DNA from: a bacterium
GTDB lineage: Bacteria; Chloroflexota; Dormibacteria; Aeolococcales; Aeolococcaceae
NCBI GenBank assembly: GCA_021847925.1
Contig: JAJZNI010000160.1
Location: 1 to 33,353 of the forward strand
Direction: 5' to 3'
Length of the DNA stretch: 33,353 bases
Shown: piece by piece, positions 7,396 through 15,857 of the stretch
Position numbering within the stretch: the first letter of the stretch is position 1
How the letters are laid out: every line of letters starts with the position of its first letter
The notes under the pieces: model-generated
Databases searched by the model: none
What the model saw: the letters and a program-made list of their open reading frames with translations, nothing else
What the model was told of the DNA's origin: nothing
Program-made: the position numbers and the translations under genes

Positions 7396-7429
7396 CCAGC
7401 GCTGGCCCCGACGGCTTGGCCGCGTCGGG
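7396..7429. repeat. Inverted repeats in the leader of the HTH gene
   Basis: A perfect 10-bp palindrome CCAGCGCTGG (7396-7405) lies next to a 7-bp inverted repeat CCCGACG/CGTCGGG (7407-7413 and 7423-7429, 9-nt loop). They lie between the putative promoter and the SD of the HTH gene, so they could be an operator for autoregulation or RNA stems. Confidence 0.4.
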
Positions 7430-7437
7430 CATTTACC

Positions 7438-7467
7438 AGTGTACAGGGACTTTGATGCGCTTGTCTC
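7438..7467 (-). promoter_or_regulatory. Possible promoter of the HTH-coaE pair
   Basis: Reading the minus strand: GAGACA (7467-7462), an 18-bp spacer, then TACACT (7443-7438). This predicts a leader of roughly 60 nt before the HTH start. Confidence 0.35.
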
Positions 7468-7548
7468 GGTCGCTGCGGCTCGAAGCCATCGCCGGCCTCG
7501 GAGCCGGGCTCCGCCGCGCCGCCCTCGGTGGTGCGTGAGGGGCGTCCG

Positions 7549-7554
7549 TATACT
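7549..7554 (+). promoter_or_regulatory. -10 box upstream of the MoxR operon
   Basis: TATACT matches five of six consensus positions and lies 60 bp before the MoxR start. No clear TTGACA is seen at 16-18 bp. The 7372-7613 gap is thus a divergent promoter region. Confidence 0.5.
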
Positions 7555-7613
7555 GGCCTTCGGCGGAATGTGAGCCCCGGCTCGGGGCACCCCCTGTGTG
7601 GAGGAAGGCCGGA

Positions 7614-8570
7614 GTGTCAGGCCGAGTCCGTGACCTTGTCAGCCGGCTCGTCGAGAGCGTCGGCACGGTCATCGTCGGCAAGGACGCCGAGGTCGAGCTC
7701 TGCGTGCTGGCCATCCTCTGCCGCGGGCACGTCCTCATCGAGGATGTGCCGGGAGTGGGGAAGACCATGCTCGCCAAGGCGCTGGCTCGAGCCAGCGGCT
7801 GCTCCTTCGAGCGCATCCAGTTCACCCCCGACCTCCTTCCCGGGGACGTCACCGGCGTGTCGGTGTTCGATCCCCGCTCCACGGCGTTCGAGTTCCGCCG
7901 CGGGCCGGTCTTCGCGCAGGTGCTCCTGGCCGACGAGATCAACCGGGCCACCCCGAAGACCCAATCGGCCCTCCTCGAGGCCATGGAGGAGGCCCAGGTG
8001 ACGGTGGACGGGCAGACCCATCACCTGCCCGAGCCGTTCGTCGTCCTCGCGACCCAGAACCCGATCGAGCTGGGCGGGACCTTTCCCCTCCCGGAGGCGC
8101 AGGTGGACCGGTTCCTCTTCAAGGTCGACCTCGGCTACCTGCCCGTGGACGGCGAGGTGGCCATGCTCGACCGCTTCCAGGCGGCGTCGCCCCTGGACGA
8201 CATGCTCCCGGTCACGAGCCCCGAGGAGCTGGTGGAGAGCCAGCGCGTCAGCGCCGCCACCTATTGCGACCCCGGCCTCAAGGAGTACTGCGTCCGGCTC
8301 GTGCAGCGCACCCGGGAGCACCCCGACGTCGCGCTCGGCGCCTCCCCGCGGGGCAGCCTGGGGCTCATGCACGCGGCCCAGGCCCGGGCGGCGGCCCAGG
8401 GACGCGACTTCGTGCTCCCCGACGACCTCAAGGAGCTCGCTCCCGGGGTGCTGACGCACCGGGTCATCCTCAGGCCCAATGCCGAGCTCCGCGGCCTCAC
8501 CGCGGCGGCCGTGGTGGACGAGATCCTCGCCTCGGAGGCCGTGCCGACGGCCTCGCGGCGGCTGGCATGA
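7614..8570 (+). CDS. MoxR-family AAA+ ATPase
   Basis: MoxR ATPases are chaperone-like AAA+ proteins thought to help assemble or activate partner complexes, often with DUF58 and von Willebrand-type proteins. Visible motifs are Walker A GVGKT (residues 47-51), the MoxR stretch RIQFTPDLLPGDVTG, Walker B VLLADEINRA (D107 E108), sensor-1 LATQNP (145-150), and an FPLPEAQVDRFLFK arginine-finger region. The C-terminal lid runs from about residue 210. At 318 residues the length is normal. GTG 7614 is chosen over GTG 7596 because GGAGGAAGG lies 5-6 nt upstream of it. It is the first gene of an operon with DUF58 and two transglutaminase genes, a widespread arrangement. Confidence 0.93.
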   Translation: MSGRVRDLVSRLVESVGTVIVGKDAEVELCVLAILCRGHVLIEDVPGVGKTMLAKALARASGCSFERIQFTPDLLPGDVTGVSVFDPRSTAFEFRRGPVFAQVLLADEINRATPKTQSALLEAMEEAQVTVDGQTHHLPEPFVVLATQNPIELGGTFPLPEAQVDRFLFKVDLGYLPVDGEVAMLDRFQAASPLDDMLPVTSPEELVESQRVSAATYCDPGLKEYCVRLVQRTREHPDVALGASPRGSLGLMHAAQARAAAQGRDFVLPDDLKELAPGVLTHRVILRPNAELRGLTAAAVVDEILASEAVPTASRRLA

Positions 8571-8598
8571 CGTCGCGGCGGGCGGTGGAGCCGGGCCC

Positions 8599-9798
8599 AT
8601 GAGCACTCGGGCGCCGCTGCTCGCGATCATCATCGTCCTCGCCTTCTTCGCCGGCCTGACCGGGGTCCGCCTCGCCTACACCCTGGCCTACGCGCTGCTC
8701 CTGCTGCTCCTCGTCGCGGCAGCGTGGTCCTGGCGCCTCGCCCGCCGGGTCGAGATCCGGCGCGAGTCCCCCCGCGGAGCGCACATGGTGGGTGAGGCGT
8801 TCACGGAGCGCTTCACCGTCCGCAACCGCAGCATGCTCTCGCTCCCCTACTGCGAGGTTCGCGACCTCACCCGGCTGCCCGGGTACGCGCCGGGGCGGGC
8901 CTGCTCGCTGAACCCGGGAGGCGGGGTCACGTGGACCACGCGGGGGACCTTCACCCGCCGGGGGAAGTTCGCCTTCGGCCCGCTCGAGGTCCGCCTCGGC
9001 GACCCCTTCGGCCTGTTCCCCCGCACCCTGAGGTTCCGGGAGACGGGGTCGGTGACCGTCTACCCGGCGATCCACGCGGTGGATGCCGCGCTCGGCCCCG
9101 CGTGGCTCGGCGGCTCGCTCAGCGACCTCCAGCGGGGCCGGGCGCTCGACGTCCCGCCCGACATCTCCTCCGTTCGCGAGTACTCGCCCGACGACGGGCT
9201 CGCTCGCATCCACTGGCTCTCCACGGCGCGGGCGGGCCGGCTGATCAGCCGCCTCTACGAGACGCCCCAGAGCGTCGACCTGCTGGTGCTGCTCGACCTC
9301 TGCGCCGGCATCCACCACGGCGAGGCTCCCGACTCCACCCTGGAGTACGCGGTCTCCCTCGCCGCCTCCATCTGCCACACGGCGCTGTCGCGCGGGCAGG
9401 CGGTCGGGCTGGTCGCCAACGACCGTGCCGGCACTGCCATCGGCCCCGGCCGCGGTGAGGGGCAGCGCCTGCGCCTTCTCGAGTTCCTCGCCGTGGCCCA
9501 GGACACCGGGCGCCAGCCCATCGCCGGCACCATCGGCCGGCACGGCCGGGGGTGGCGGGGACAGGGGGGGTTGATCGTGATCACGAGCGACCGCGACCCG
9601 AGCTGGGTCGAGGCCCTCGTCGAGGCCGGCGCGAGGGGCCGGCGGCACCTCGCGGTGTTCATCGAGCCCACCACGTTCGGCGCCCCCGGGCCGGCGCTGC
9701 GGGTCGCCGCCGCCTGGCGGCTGGCTCTCGACTGGTGGGTGATCCGACGCGGCGACGCGCTCTCCGTCCCCCGCCACCGCCGCGCCGCCGGCCTGTGA
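8599..9798 (+). CDS. DUF58-domain membrane protein
   Basis: A 399-residue protein of the family routinely encoded beside MoxR. Two hydrophobic segments at residues ~7-45 (LLAIIIVLAFFAGL, LLLLLLVAAAW) anchor it, followed by a beta-rich region (FTERFTVRNRSMLSLPYCEVRDLT ... GKFAFGPLEVRLGDPFGLF). The DUF58 core reads DISSVREYSPDDGLARIHWLSTARAGRLISR, and then comes a von Willebrand A-like fold (VDLLVLLDLCAG). The strand LLVLLDL has only a partial MIDAS-like pattern. ATG 8599 has GGTGGAG about 8 nt upstream. It starts 28 bp after the MoxR stop and ends 16 bp before the first transglutaminase. The molecular role of the family is poorly known. Confidence 0.9.
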   Translation: MSTRAPLLAIIIVLAFFAGLTGVRLAYTLAYALLLLLLVAAAWSWRLARRVEIRRESPRGAHMVGEAFTERFTVRNRSMLSLPYCEVRDLTRLPGYAPGRACSLNPGGGVTWTTRGTFTRRGKFAFGPLEVRLGDPFGLFPRTLRFRETGSVTVYPAIHAVDAALGPAWLGGSLSDLQRGRALDVPPDISSVREYSPDDGLARIHWLSTARAGRLISRLYETPQSVDLLVLLDLCAGIHHGEAPDSTLEYAVSLAASICHTALSRGQAVGLVANDRAGTAIGPGRGEGQRLRLLEFLAVAQDTGRQPIAGTIGRHGRGWRGQGGLIVITSDRDPSWVEALVEAGARGRRHLAVFIEPTTFGAPGPALRVAAAWRLALDWWVIRRGDALSVPRHRRAAGL

Positions 9799-9814
9799 CC
9801 GGAGGGACGCGCGG

Positions 9815-12298
9815 TTGCTCAGGTCGGAGCGGCCATCGACGTCTCCCGCGAGGGTCTCCGGGGGCCGCTGGCTGAGCCTGCCCGGCGTGATGGCCGGGGC
9901 GGTGGCGCTGCTCCTCATCCTCGCCACGGCGACGGCGATCACCTCCGGGGGCTGGGTCGGAGCCGGGGTGCCGACCCAGGTCGCCGGCGCGGTGGGGGTG
10001 CTCGAGGCCCTGGCTCTGGGGCGTGCTCGCGCGCGCCGGCCCGCCGCCCTGCTGCTCGCGCTGCCGCTCTGCGGGGCCGCCGTGGTCCCGGCGACGCTCG
10101 GCCTCCTCCCCCCGCCGGCGGGCCACGCCGGGGCGGCTTCCCTGGCCGCCTCCTATCTGGTCGCGGCCTTCACGGGCCTGCTCGCCTCCCCCGTCCCGGC
10201 CGCGCACTTTGCCTGGGCCTTCCAGGTGGGCCTGGCCGCACCCCTGTGGCTGTGCGGGTACTGGCTGGGATGGGTCGGGCTGCGGGAGCACCGCGGCGTC
10301 CTGGGCGTGCTGCCCGCGCTGGGGGTCCTGGGGGTCAACACGCTGAGCGCCCCGGTGATGAGCCAGGGACCCGGTCCGGGCTCACCCACGGGCCTCGCCA
10401 CCCTGGTCGCGGTGCTCGCCGCCCTCCTCGTGATGGGCCTCGCGGAGCTGGGTGACCTCGCCTCCCGTCTGCGCCGGCTCAGGATGCCGGCGATGGCCGG
10501 GCTGCGCTCCCGGTACGCCCGGTCGCTCGTCGCCGTGAGCGTGGGCGTGGTCGGCGCCGGCATTCTCGTGCCGCCGCTCACCGGCGCGGACGTCACGTTC
10601 GGTGGAGGCCTGGGCGTGAGGGGTGCGGCCGCCTCGAACTGGGGGGTGGCGCCCCAGCCGGTGGGATTCAGCCCCCTGGTCACCCCGGGTGGTCCCCTGA
10701 TCGACAGGCCCCGGCCGGTGCTCACCTACTGGACCAGCGATGGCAGGGCCGCCTACCTGGGGGCCGTGGAGGAGAGCGAGTTCAGCCAGGGCAACTGGTC
10801 GCCCGACTTCCCGGGAGCGACCCCCACGCCGAGATACGGGGTGACCAGCGACGTGCTCTCGGCCGGGGCCATCCCCCGCGACCCGGCGGCGCTGGGTGGG
10901 ACGCGCTCCACGGTGATCGCCCACCTGAGCTTCGCCGGCCGGTCCGGCGGCTCCGCCGGCTCGCGCGGTGCCGCGACGGCGGTCGTGCCGGGCTTCTTCC
11001 CCGGCGACCCCGTGTCCGCCGGCGCGCCGTCCGAGAGCCTCGGGCTCGCCAGCTCCGCCTCGATCGGGAGCGCGGCCGGGTGCGCGGGGGCGGCCGCCAC
11101 CTGCCTCCCGGCGGTCCCCTACCTCGACGTCATCGACGTCAACGAGATCGGCGGCAGCGTCAGCGTTCCCTCGGTGCTCAGCTCGCAGGTGAACGGTGGC
11201 TCGGTGAGCGACGCGAGCGTCGCCCAGCTCGAGGCTGCCGGGACCGCCTATCCCGCCTGGGTGGTGAGCGAGGATGCCGCCCCCCTCGTCGGTGCCGCGG
11301 CGCCGGCGTCGCAGGCGCGCCAGGCCGCCCTCATCCACCGGCTGGCCCTGAGCTGGACCGCCGGCCTCTCCGATCCCTACGCCCAGGCCACGGCCATCGA
11401 GACCCACCTGCGCGACTCCTTCCTCTACACGCTGACCCCGCCCCGGCCCCCCGCGGGGGAGTGGCCGATCGTCTACTTCCTGACGGCCGGTCACCGCGGC
11501 TACTGCCAGTACTTCGCGAGCGCGATGGGGGCGATGCTGCGCAGCCTGGGCATCCCCGCGATGCTGGTGAGCGGCTACGGGCCGGGGATACCCACGCGGT
11601 CCAGGTCGGCGTCCGGCCAGACCATCTACAGCGTGAGCACCCAGGACGCCCACGTGTGGGTGGAGGCGTACTTCCCCGCCTACGGCTGGGTCCCCTTCGA
11701 GCCCACCCCGTTCTCGATCTACGGCGACTACTCGCCCCTCCTGCGCCAGGGCGAGGTTCCCCCGCCCGCCCCCCCGACGTCCACGCCGCCCGCGGCCGTG
11801 CCGGCGACGCCGTCGCGGCCCGTCACGCGGTCGCGCCCCTCCCCGTCCGGCGCCGCGGTCGCCACCCCCGGGTGGGGGCTGGCCCTCGCCGCGCTGCCGG
11901 TACTCGCGCTCCTCGCCCTCCTCGCCCTCCTCGCCCTGCGGTGGTGGCGGCGCCCCCGCTCCCTCGCCGGGGTGTGGCGCCGGCTGGCGCTTGCCGGCCG
12001 CCTCGCCGGGGTGGTGCGCGGACCGGCGGAGACGCGACCCGCCTATGCGCACCGGCTGGCGCGCCGCCTCGGCGGGCGGGGCGGGGTGCTGCTCGCCCCT
12101 CAGCTGGCCGCGGTCGCGGCGGTGAGCGGCAAGGCCGAGTTCGCCGCCTCCGGCCTCGACGCCGTCGACCGTGCGCTCTGGACGGGCGCGTGGACCGTGA
12201 TCGCCGCCGAGCTGGCGCGGAGCCTCCCCCGCCGCCTCCTCGCCCTCGCCCGGCCCGGTCGGTCGGGCGGTGGCCCCACGGGGCGGGTGGCGGGCTGA
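9815..12298 (+). CDS. Membrane transglutaminase-like protein, copy 1
   Basis: An 827-residue protein with the architecture of the TgpA-type membrane transglutaminases found with MoxR and DUF58. An N-terminal membrane block of about six segments (residues ~25-260) is followed by a large extracytoplasmic part, a Pro/Thr linker and a last membrane segment near residue 690-710 (ALAALPVLALLALLALLAL). The transglutaminase core has Cys564 in GYCQYFASAMGAMLRSLGIP, His613 in DAHVWVEAYFP, and Glu629 in YGWVPFEPTP where many relatives have Asp. It probably acts on envelope proteins or peptides; the substrate is unknown. The start is TTG 9815 with GGAGGG 8 nt upstream; ATG alternatives downstream would cut the N-terminus. 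The tandem paralogue follows after 10 bp. Confidence 0.88.
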   Translation: MLRSERPSTSPARVSGGRWLSLPGVMAGAVALLLILATATAITSGGWVGAGVPTQVAGAVGVLEALALGRARARRPAALLLALPLCGAAVVPATLGLLPPPAGHAGAASLAASYLVAAFTGLLASPVPAAHFAWAFQVGLAAPLWLCGYWLGWVGLREHRGVLGVLPALGVLGVNTLSAPVMSQGPGPGSPTGLATLVAVLAALLVMGLAELGDLASRLRRLRMPAMAGLRSRYARSLVAVSVGVVGAGILVPPLTGADVTFGGGLGVRGAAASNWGVAPQPVGFSPLVTPGGPLIDRPRPVLTYWTSDGRAAYLGAVEESEFSQGNWSPDFPGATPTPRYGVTSDVLSAGAIPRDPAALGGTRSTVIAHLSFAGRSGGSAGSRGAATAVVPGFFPGDPVSAGAPSESLGLASSASIGSAAGCAGAAATCLPAVPYLDVIDVNEIGGSVSVPSVLSSQVNGGSVSDASVAQLEAAGTAYPAWVVSEDAAPLVGAAAPASQARQAALIHRLALSWTAGLSDPYAQATAIETHLRDSFLYTLTPPRPPAGEWPIVYFLTAGHRGYCQYFASAMGAMLRSLGIPAMLVSGYGPGIPTRSRSASGQTIYSVSTQDAHVWVEAYFPAYGWVPFEPTPFSIYGDYSPLLRQGEVPPPAPPTSTPPAAVPATPSRPVTRSRPSPSGAAVATPGWGLALAALPVLALLALLALLALRWWRRPRSLAGVWRRLALAGRLAGVVRGPAETRPAYAHRLARRLGGRGGVLLAPQLAAVAAVSGKAEFAASGLDAVDRALWTGAWTVIAAELARSLPRRLLALARPGRSGGGPTGRVAG

Positions 12299-12308
12299 GG
12301 TCTCGTCC

Positions 12309-14831
12309 ATGTGGTCGACGCGCTCCCTGCCCCGTCCCGTGAGCCTCCCGCCGTCCGCCCCGGGCGCCGCGGCCTCGCCGCCACGTGCCTCGCCCGCGCG
12401 CGCTCTGGCCGGGGCGGGGCTGGGCGGCTACGCGATCGCCGTGGTCCTGATGCTGGCCACGACCGCCTCCATCCTCGCCGGCGGGTGGGCCGGCGCCACC
12501 GGGTCGGCGCTCCTCGTCGGAGTGGTCGCCGTGCTCGAGGCGGCACTCATGGGGCGCCTCGGCGCAACCCGCCTGGCCGCGCTCCTCCTGGTGCTGCCCC
12601 TCTGCGCGGCGATCGTCGTCCCCACCACCATCGGCCGGCTTCCCCCCTCGGTCAGCCACCTGGGCTGGTATCACGTGGTCGGCGAATACGCCCTCCAGGC
12701 CGTCGGCGGGCTTCTCGCCGGAGGGGCTCCCCGCTTCTTCGACTGGGCCTTCGCGGTCGGGCTGGCCTCCGCCATCTGGGCCTGCGGCTACTGGCTCGGG
12801 TGGGTGGCCTTCCGGGAGCGTCGCGGCGTGCTGGCGGTGCTGCCGGTCATGGTGGTGCTCGCCGTCAACGCGCTCAACGCCCCCTCCCTCCGGCCGGACT
12901 CGGGTCCCGGCTCCTCGGTGGGCATCGCCGACACCCTCGCCGTCCTGGCGGCGCTGATCCTGATCGGCCTCGCCGAGCTGGCTCAGCTCGCCGCGGCGTG
13001 GCGCCGCCGCCGGATCCCGGCCATGGCGGGCCTGAGCTCACGCTTCACCACGGCGCTCGTCGTGGCCAGCGGGCTGATCCTGGTGGCGAGCCTGCTCCTC
13101 CCTCCTCTCACCACCTCCAGCATCGCCAACATCTTCCAGGGCCTCGGCGGGCAGAGCGGCCGCGGGGTCGTGCAGGTGTCGGGAGGAGGCATCATCGGCT
13201 TCAGCCCCGCGGTGGCGCCCGGAGGACCGCTGCTCAGCCGCCCGCAGCCCGTGCTCACCTACTACACGGACAGCGGCCAGGACGCCTACCTCGCCGCGGT
13301 CGAGGACAGCGTCTTCAACGCCGGGATGTGGTTCCCGGCGTCGACATCGGCGCTCCCCGACATGACCGACCAGGGTGAGCCGGCGGGCACGATCCCGCGC
13401 GACCCCACGGCGCTCGGCGACTCCCGCTCGACGGAGACCCTGCACGTGACCTACGCGGGCCGGAGCGGGGAGCGCGCGACCGATGGGCTGGGCCTCTTTC
13501 CGGGCGACCCGACCTCGGTGGGCCGCAGCGCCGTGGTCCTCGGACAGCAGACGCCGGCCGCCTCCGCGACACCGTTCTCGAGCGGCGCCGGCCCGACGCC
13601 GGGGGGCGCCGGCCCCACCCCGGGCACCCCGCTCGCGACACCGGGCGGCTGCGCGCCCGCCCCGTGCTCCGCGCCGTTCCTGAGCGTGGAGGAGGTCAGC
13701 CTGTCGCCGCCCGGTGGGTACGGCGGGTTCGTGAGCGGGGGATCGACCTCGGTCGCGACGGTGCAGCAGCTGGAGGCCGCCGGCACGGTGTATCCGAGCT
13801 GGGTGGTGAGCGGTTACACCGGCCCCCTGGTCCAGGTGCCCACGTCGGCCACCGCGGTCAGGGAGGCCGGCGCCATCCACGCGCTCGCGCTCCGGTGGAC
13901 GCAGGGGGACACCAACCCCTACGACATGGCCGCGGCCATCGCGCAGCACCTCACCAACCCCGGGGCGTTCAGCTACACGCTCACCCCCCCCGCGGCGCCG
14001 GCCGGGACCTGGCCGATCGTCTACTTCCTGCAGACGAGCCACGCCGGGTACTGCCAGTACTTCGCGAGCGCGATGGGGGCGATGCTGCGCAGCCTGGGCA
14101 TCCCGAGCATGCTGGTGAGCGGCTTCGGCCCGGGCACGCCCACCGGGCGCAGCACCTCCACCGGCCAGCCCATCTACAGCGTCTCCACCACCGACGCCCA
14201 TGCCTGGGTGGAGGTGTACTTCCCCGGCTACGGCTGGGTGCCCTTCGAGCCGACCCCGCCGTCGAGCTACGGCTCCTACCTCCCCTTCGTCCGTGGCGGC
14301 GCCACCCCGCCCCCTCCGACCTCCCCCGCCTCGGCCCCGGCGTCCGCGGCTCCCCGCCCCACGCCGCGCCCCCTTCCGGCGTCCGGCCCGGGCTCGGCGG
14401 GTCCCGGTCCGTCGTGGTGGGTGCTGACGGCCTCGGCCCTCGGCGGGGTGCTGGCGCTGGCGCTGGCCGCCGGCGCCCTCTCGCTGCTCTGGTGGCGGCG
14501 GCCCGGCTCCCTGGCCGGGGCGTGGCGGCGCCTCGGTGTCGCGGGCCGGCTTGCGGGTGAGCCGCGCCGGGCCGCGGAGACCAGGGCGGCCTTCGCCGTG
14601 AGCCTCCCGGCGGCCCTCGGCGGCAGCGGTCCCCCCCGCCTCAGCGCCGAGCTGGCGACGATGGCGGCCGTCACCGGCAAGGCCGAGTTCTCCTCCGCCG
14701 GGCTGGGACCGGACGACCGAACCTCCTGGATGGGGGCCTGGCCGGCCATCTCCCGGGGCGTCCCCCGGGCCCTGCGACGCCGCCTGGTCCGCCGCCGGCG
14801 GGAGCGCCGCGCCGGCCGGAGCGGGAGCTGA
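12309..14831 (+). CDS. Membrane transglutaminase-like protein, copy 2
   Basis: An 840-residue paralogue of the preceding gene with the same order: N-terminal membrane segments (GYAIAVVLMLATTASILAGGW onward), an extracytoplasmic domain, the transglutaminase core, a Pro/Ala-rich linker and a C-terminal membrane segment (LTASALGGVLALALAAGALSLLW). Catalytic residues are Cys582 (GYCQYFASAMG), His631 (DAHAWVEVYFP) and Glu647 (VPFEPTP). The membrane and core regions match copy 1 closely, while the ~200 residues between membrane block and core differ more and contain a Gly/Pro/Thr insert with a cysteine pair. ATG 12309 is chosen (GAGGT about 8 nt upstream). Two tandem copies, rather than one, is the odd feature of this operon. 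Confidence 0.88.
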   Translation: MWSTRSLPRPVSLPPSAPGAAASPPRASPARALAGAGLGGYAIAVVLMLATTASILAGGWAGATGSALLVGVVAVLEAALMGRLGATRLAALLLVLPLCAAIVVPTTIGRLPPSVSHLGWYHVVGEYALQAVGGLLAGGAPRFFDWAFAVGLASAIWACGYWLGWVAFRERRGVLAVLPVMVVLAVNALNAPSLRPDSGPGSSVGIADTLAVLAALILIGLAELAQLAAAWRRRRIPAMAGLSSRFTTALVVASGLILVASLLLPPLTTSSIANIFQGLGGQSGRGVVQVSGGGIIGFSPAVAPGGPLLSRPQPVLTYYTDSGQDAYLAAVEDSVFNAGMWFPASTSALPDMTDQGEPAGTIPRDPTALGDSRSTETLHVTYAGRSGERATDGLGLFPGDPTSVGRSAVVLGQQTPAASATPFSSGAGPTPGGAGPTPGTPLATPGGCAPAPCSAPFLSVEEVSLSPPGGYGGFVSGGSTSVATVQQLEAAGTVYPSWVVSGYTGPLVQVPTSATAVREAGAIHALALRWTQGDTNPYDMAAAIAQHLTNPGAFSYTLTPPAAPAGTWPIVYFLQTSHAGYCQYFASAMGAMLRSLGIPSMLVSGFGPGTPTGRSTSTGQPIYSVSTTDAHAWVEVYFPGYGWVPFEPTPPSSYGSYLPFVRGGATPPPPTSPASAPASAAPRPTPRPLPASGPGSAGPGPSWWVLTASALGGVLALALAAGALSLLWWRRPGSLAGAWRRLGVAGRLAGEPRRAAETRAAFAVSLPAALGGSGPPRLSAELATMAAVTGKAEFSSAGLGPDDRTSWMGAWPAISRGVPRALRRRLVRRRRERRAGRSGS

Positions 14832-14850
14832 GCCGCGGCAGCCTCGCGGC
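14832..14850. terminator. Possible bidirectional terminator hairpin
   Basis: 6-bp stem GCCGCG/CGCGGC with a 7-nt loop directly after the stop of the second transglutaminase gene and before the stop of the convergent MBL gene. There is no U-tract on either side. Confidence 0.35.
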
Positions 14851-14873
14851 CGGAGCCCCCGCCGGGGTGGGCC

Positions 14874-15602
14874 TCAGGCCGAGAGCTCGAGGGTGAGGAG
14901 GTCGTGGGCCACCAGCGCGCCGGGCACCTCTCCCCGTCCCCCCAGGTGGTTGAGGACGAAGCGGCAGCCGGGATTGTCCCGGATCAGCTCCTCGGCCTCC
15001 TCCCGGCACAGGTGACCGCCCGGCACCGGGCCGTTCATGCCGGTGCACTCGCAGACCAGCACGTCCACCTCGGCCGCGAGGCGCCGGATCCCGGCACAGA
15101 GGCTCGTGTCGCCGCTGAAGCCGACGCGGATGCCGTCCCGCGTCACCGAGTACGCGAGCGAGGGTCCCGTGCTGTGCACCACCGCGTGGCTGCGCACCCG
15201 GGTGTCGCCGATGCGCACGTCGTCACCGTCCTGGAGGACCCGGTAGCGGGGGGCCACCACCGTGTCGATGCGGCGCAGGATGGCACTGCCGAAGCCGGCC
15301 AGGATCAGCCGCCGCATCACCTCGCGCGCGCCGGCCGGCCCGGCGATGGTCAGCCGGCCGGGCTCCGGCGGGTCGTCGGCATGGGCCAGGGCGCCGAGGA
15401 GGAGCGGCAGCATGCCGCTGTGGTCGAGGTGGAAGTGGGTGAGCAGGACCATCTCGATGTCCTGCGGATGCAGCCCGATGCGGGGCAGGAGGACGTGGGG
15501 TGGGGAGCCGACGTCGACCATCAGCCGCCCGTCCAGCACCGAGCAGGCGTTGCCGCCGCACCCGCTGAAGGCGCTGCCGCTGCCCAGGATGGAGAGCCTC
15601 AT
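14874..15602 (-). CDS. Metallo-beta-lactamase-fold hydrolase, RNase Z-like
   Basis: A 242-residue soluble protein of the MBL fold. The metal-binding signature HFHLDH is at residues 56-61 within LLTHFHLDHSGMLPLLLG, preceded by the strand LMVDVG with its conserved Asp. Further ligands are plausible in SHAVVHSTG, GFSGDTSLC (Asp) and FVLNHLGG (His). The start MRLSILGSGSAFSGCGGNACS is typical of the RNase Z/arylsulfatase-like branch rather than of true beta-lactamases or glyoxalase II. The substrate cannot be read from sequence; phosphodiester hydrolysis is the usual chemistry of this branch. No SD precedes the ATG, but TACGAT lies 8 nt upstream, the same layout as argS. It is convergent with the transglutaminase operon and divergent from clpB. 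Confidence 0.85.
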   Translation of the reverse strand: MRLSILGSGSAFSGCGGNACSVLDGRLMVDVGSPPHVLLPRIGLHPQDIEMVLLTHFHLDHSGMLPLLLGALAHADDPPEPGRLTIAGPAGAREVMRRLILAGFGSAILRRIDTVVAPRYRVLQDGDDVRIGDTRVRSHAVVHSTGPSLAYSVTRDGIRVGFSGDTSLCAGIRRLAAEVDVLVCECTGMNGPVPGGHLCREEAEELIRDNPGCRFVLNHLGGRGEVPGALVAHDLLTLELSA

Positions 15603-15610
15603 CAGCGGCA

Positions 15611-15616
15611 ATCGTA
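15611..15616 (-). promoter_or_regulatory. Putative -10 element of the MBL gene (leaderless type)
   Basis: TACGAT on the minus strand, 8 nt before the ATG at 15602. Hexamer and distance match those at argS. The rest of the 15603-15857 gap shows no clear HAIR/CIRCE heat-shock operator and no strong plus-strand promoter; TTGGCC at 15682 is the only -35-like string. Confidence 0.5.
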
Positions 15617-15857
15617 GTGCGGCGCTCCCGGCCGCGCCGGTGCCGCACGCCCCCTCGGGGCCGGCCCGCGCCGCGGCGGGGTTGGCCCGCGTCCCGGCGT
15701 GGTATGCAGATCCCATGCCCCGCAGCGACGACGCCCGCCCCGGTGACGTCCCCGCTCCGGCGGGCCACCGGACCGGACCACCCGCCGTGCACGCCCGAGA
15801 GGGCGCCACCGGGTGACGGCGCCCCGAGCTTCACCGACCCAGAGGTAGAGATCCCCG

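Noticed and set aside
10382-12310. 640-codon open frame opposite the first transglutaminase
   Set aside because: Same codon-bias artefact; its composition is Gly/Arg/Glu-rich without motifs.
15715-15816. 33-codon reading frame upstream of clpB that could be a leader peptide
   Set aside because: No SD, proline-rich composition like random GC-rich sequence, and no attenuator structure next to it.
15603-15857. Heat-shock operator (HAIR or CIRCE) upstream of clpB
   Set aside because: I looked for CTTGAGT-N7-ACTCAAG and the CIRCE palindrome and saw neither.
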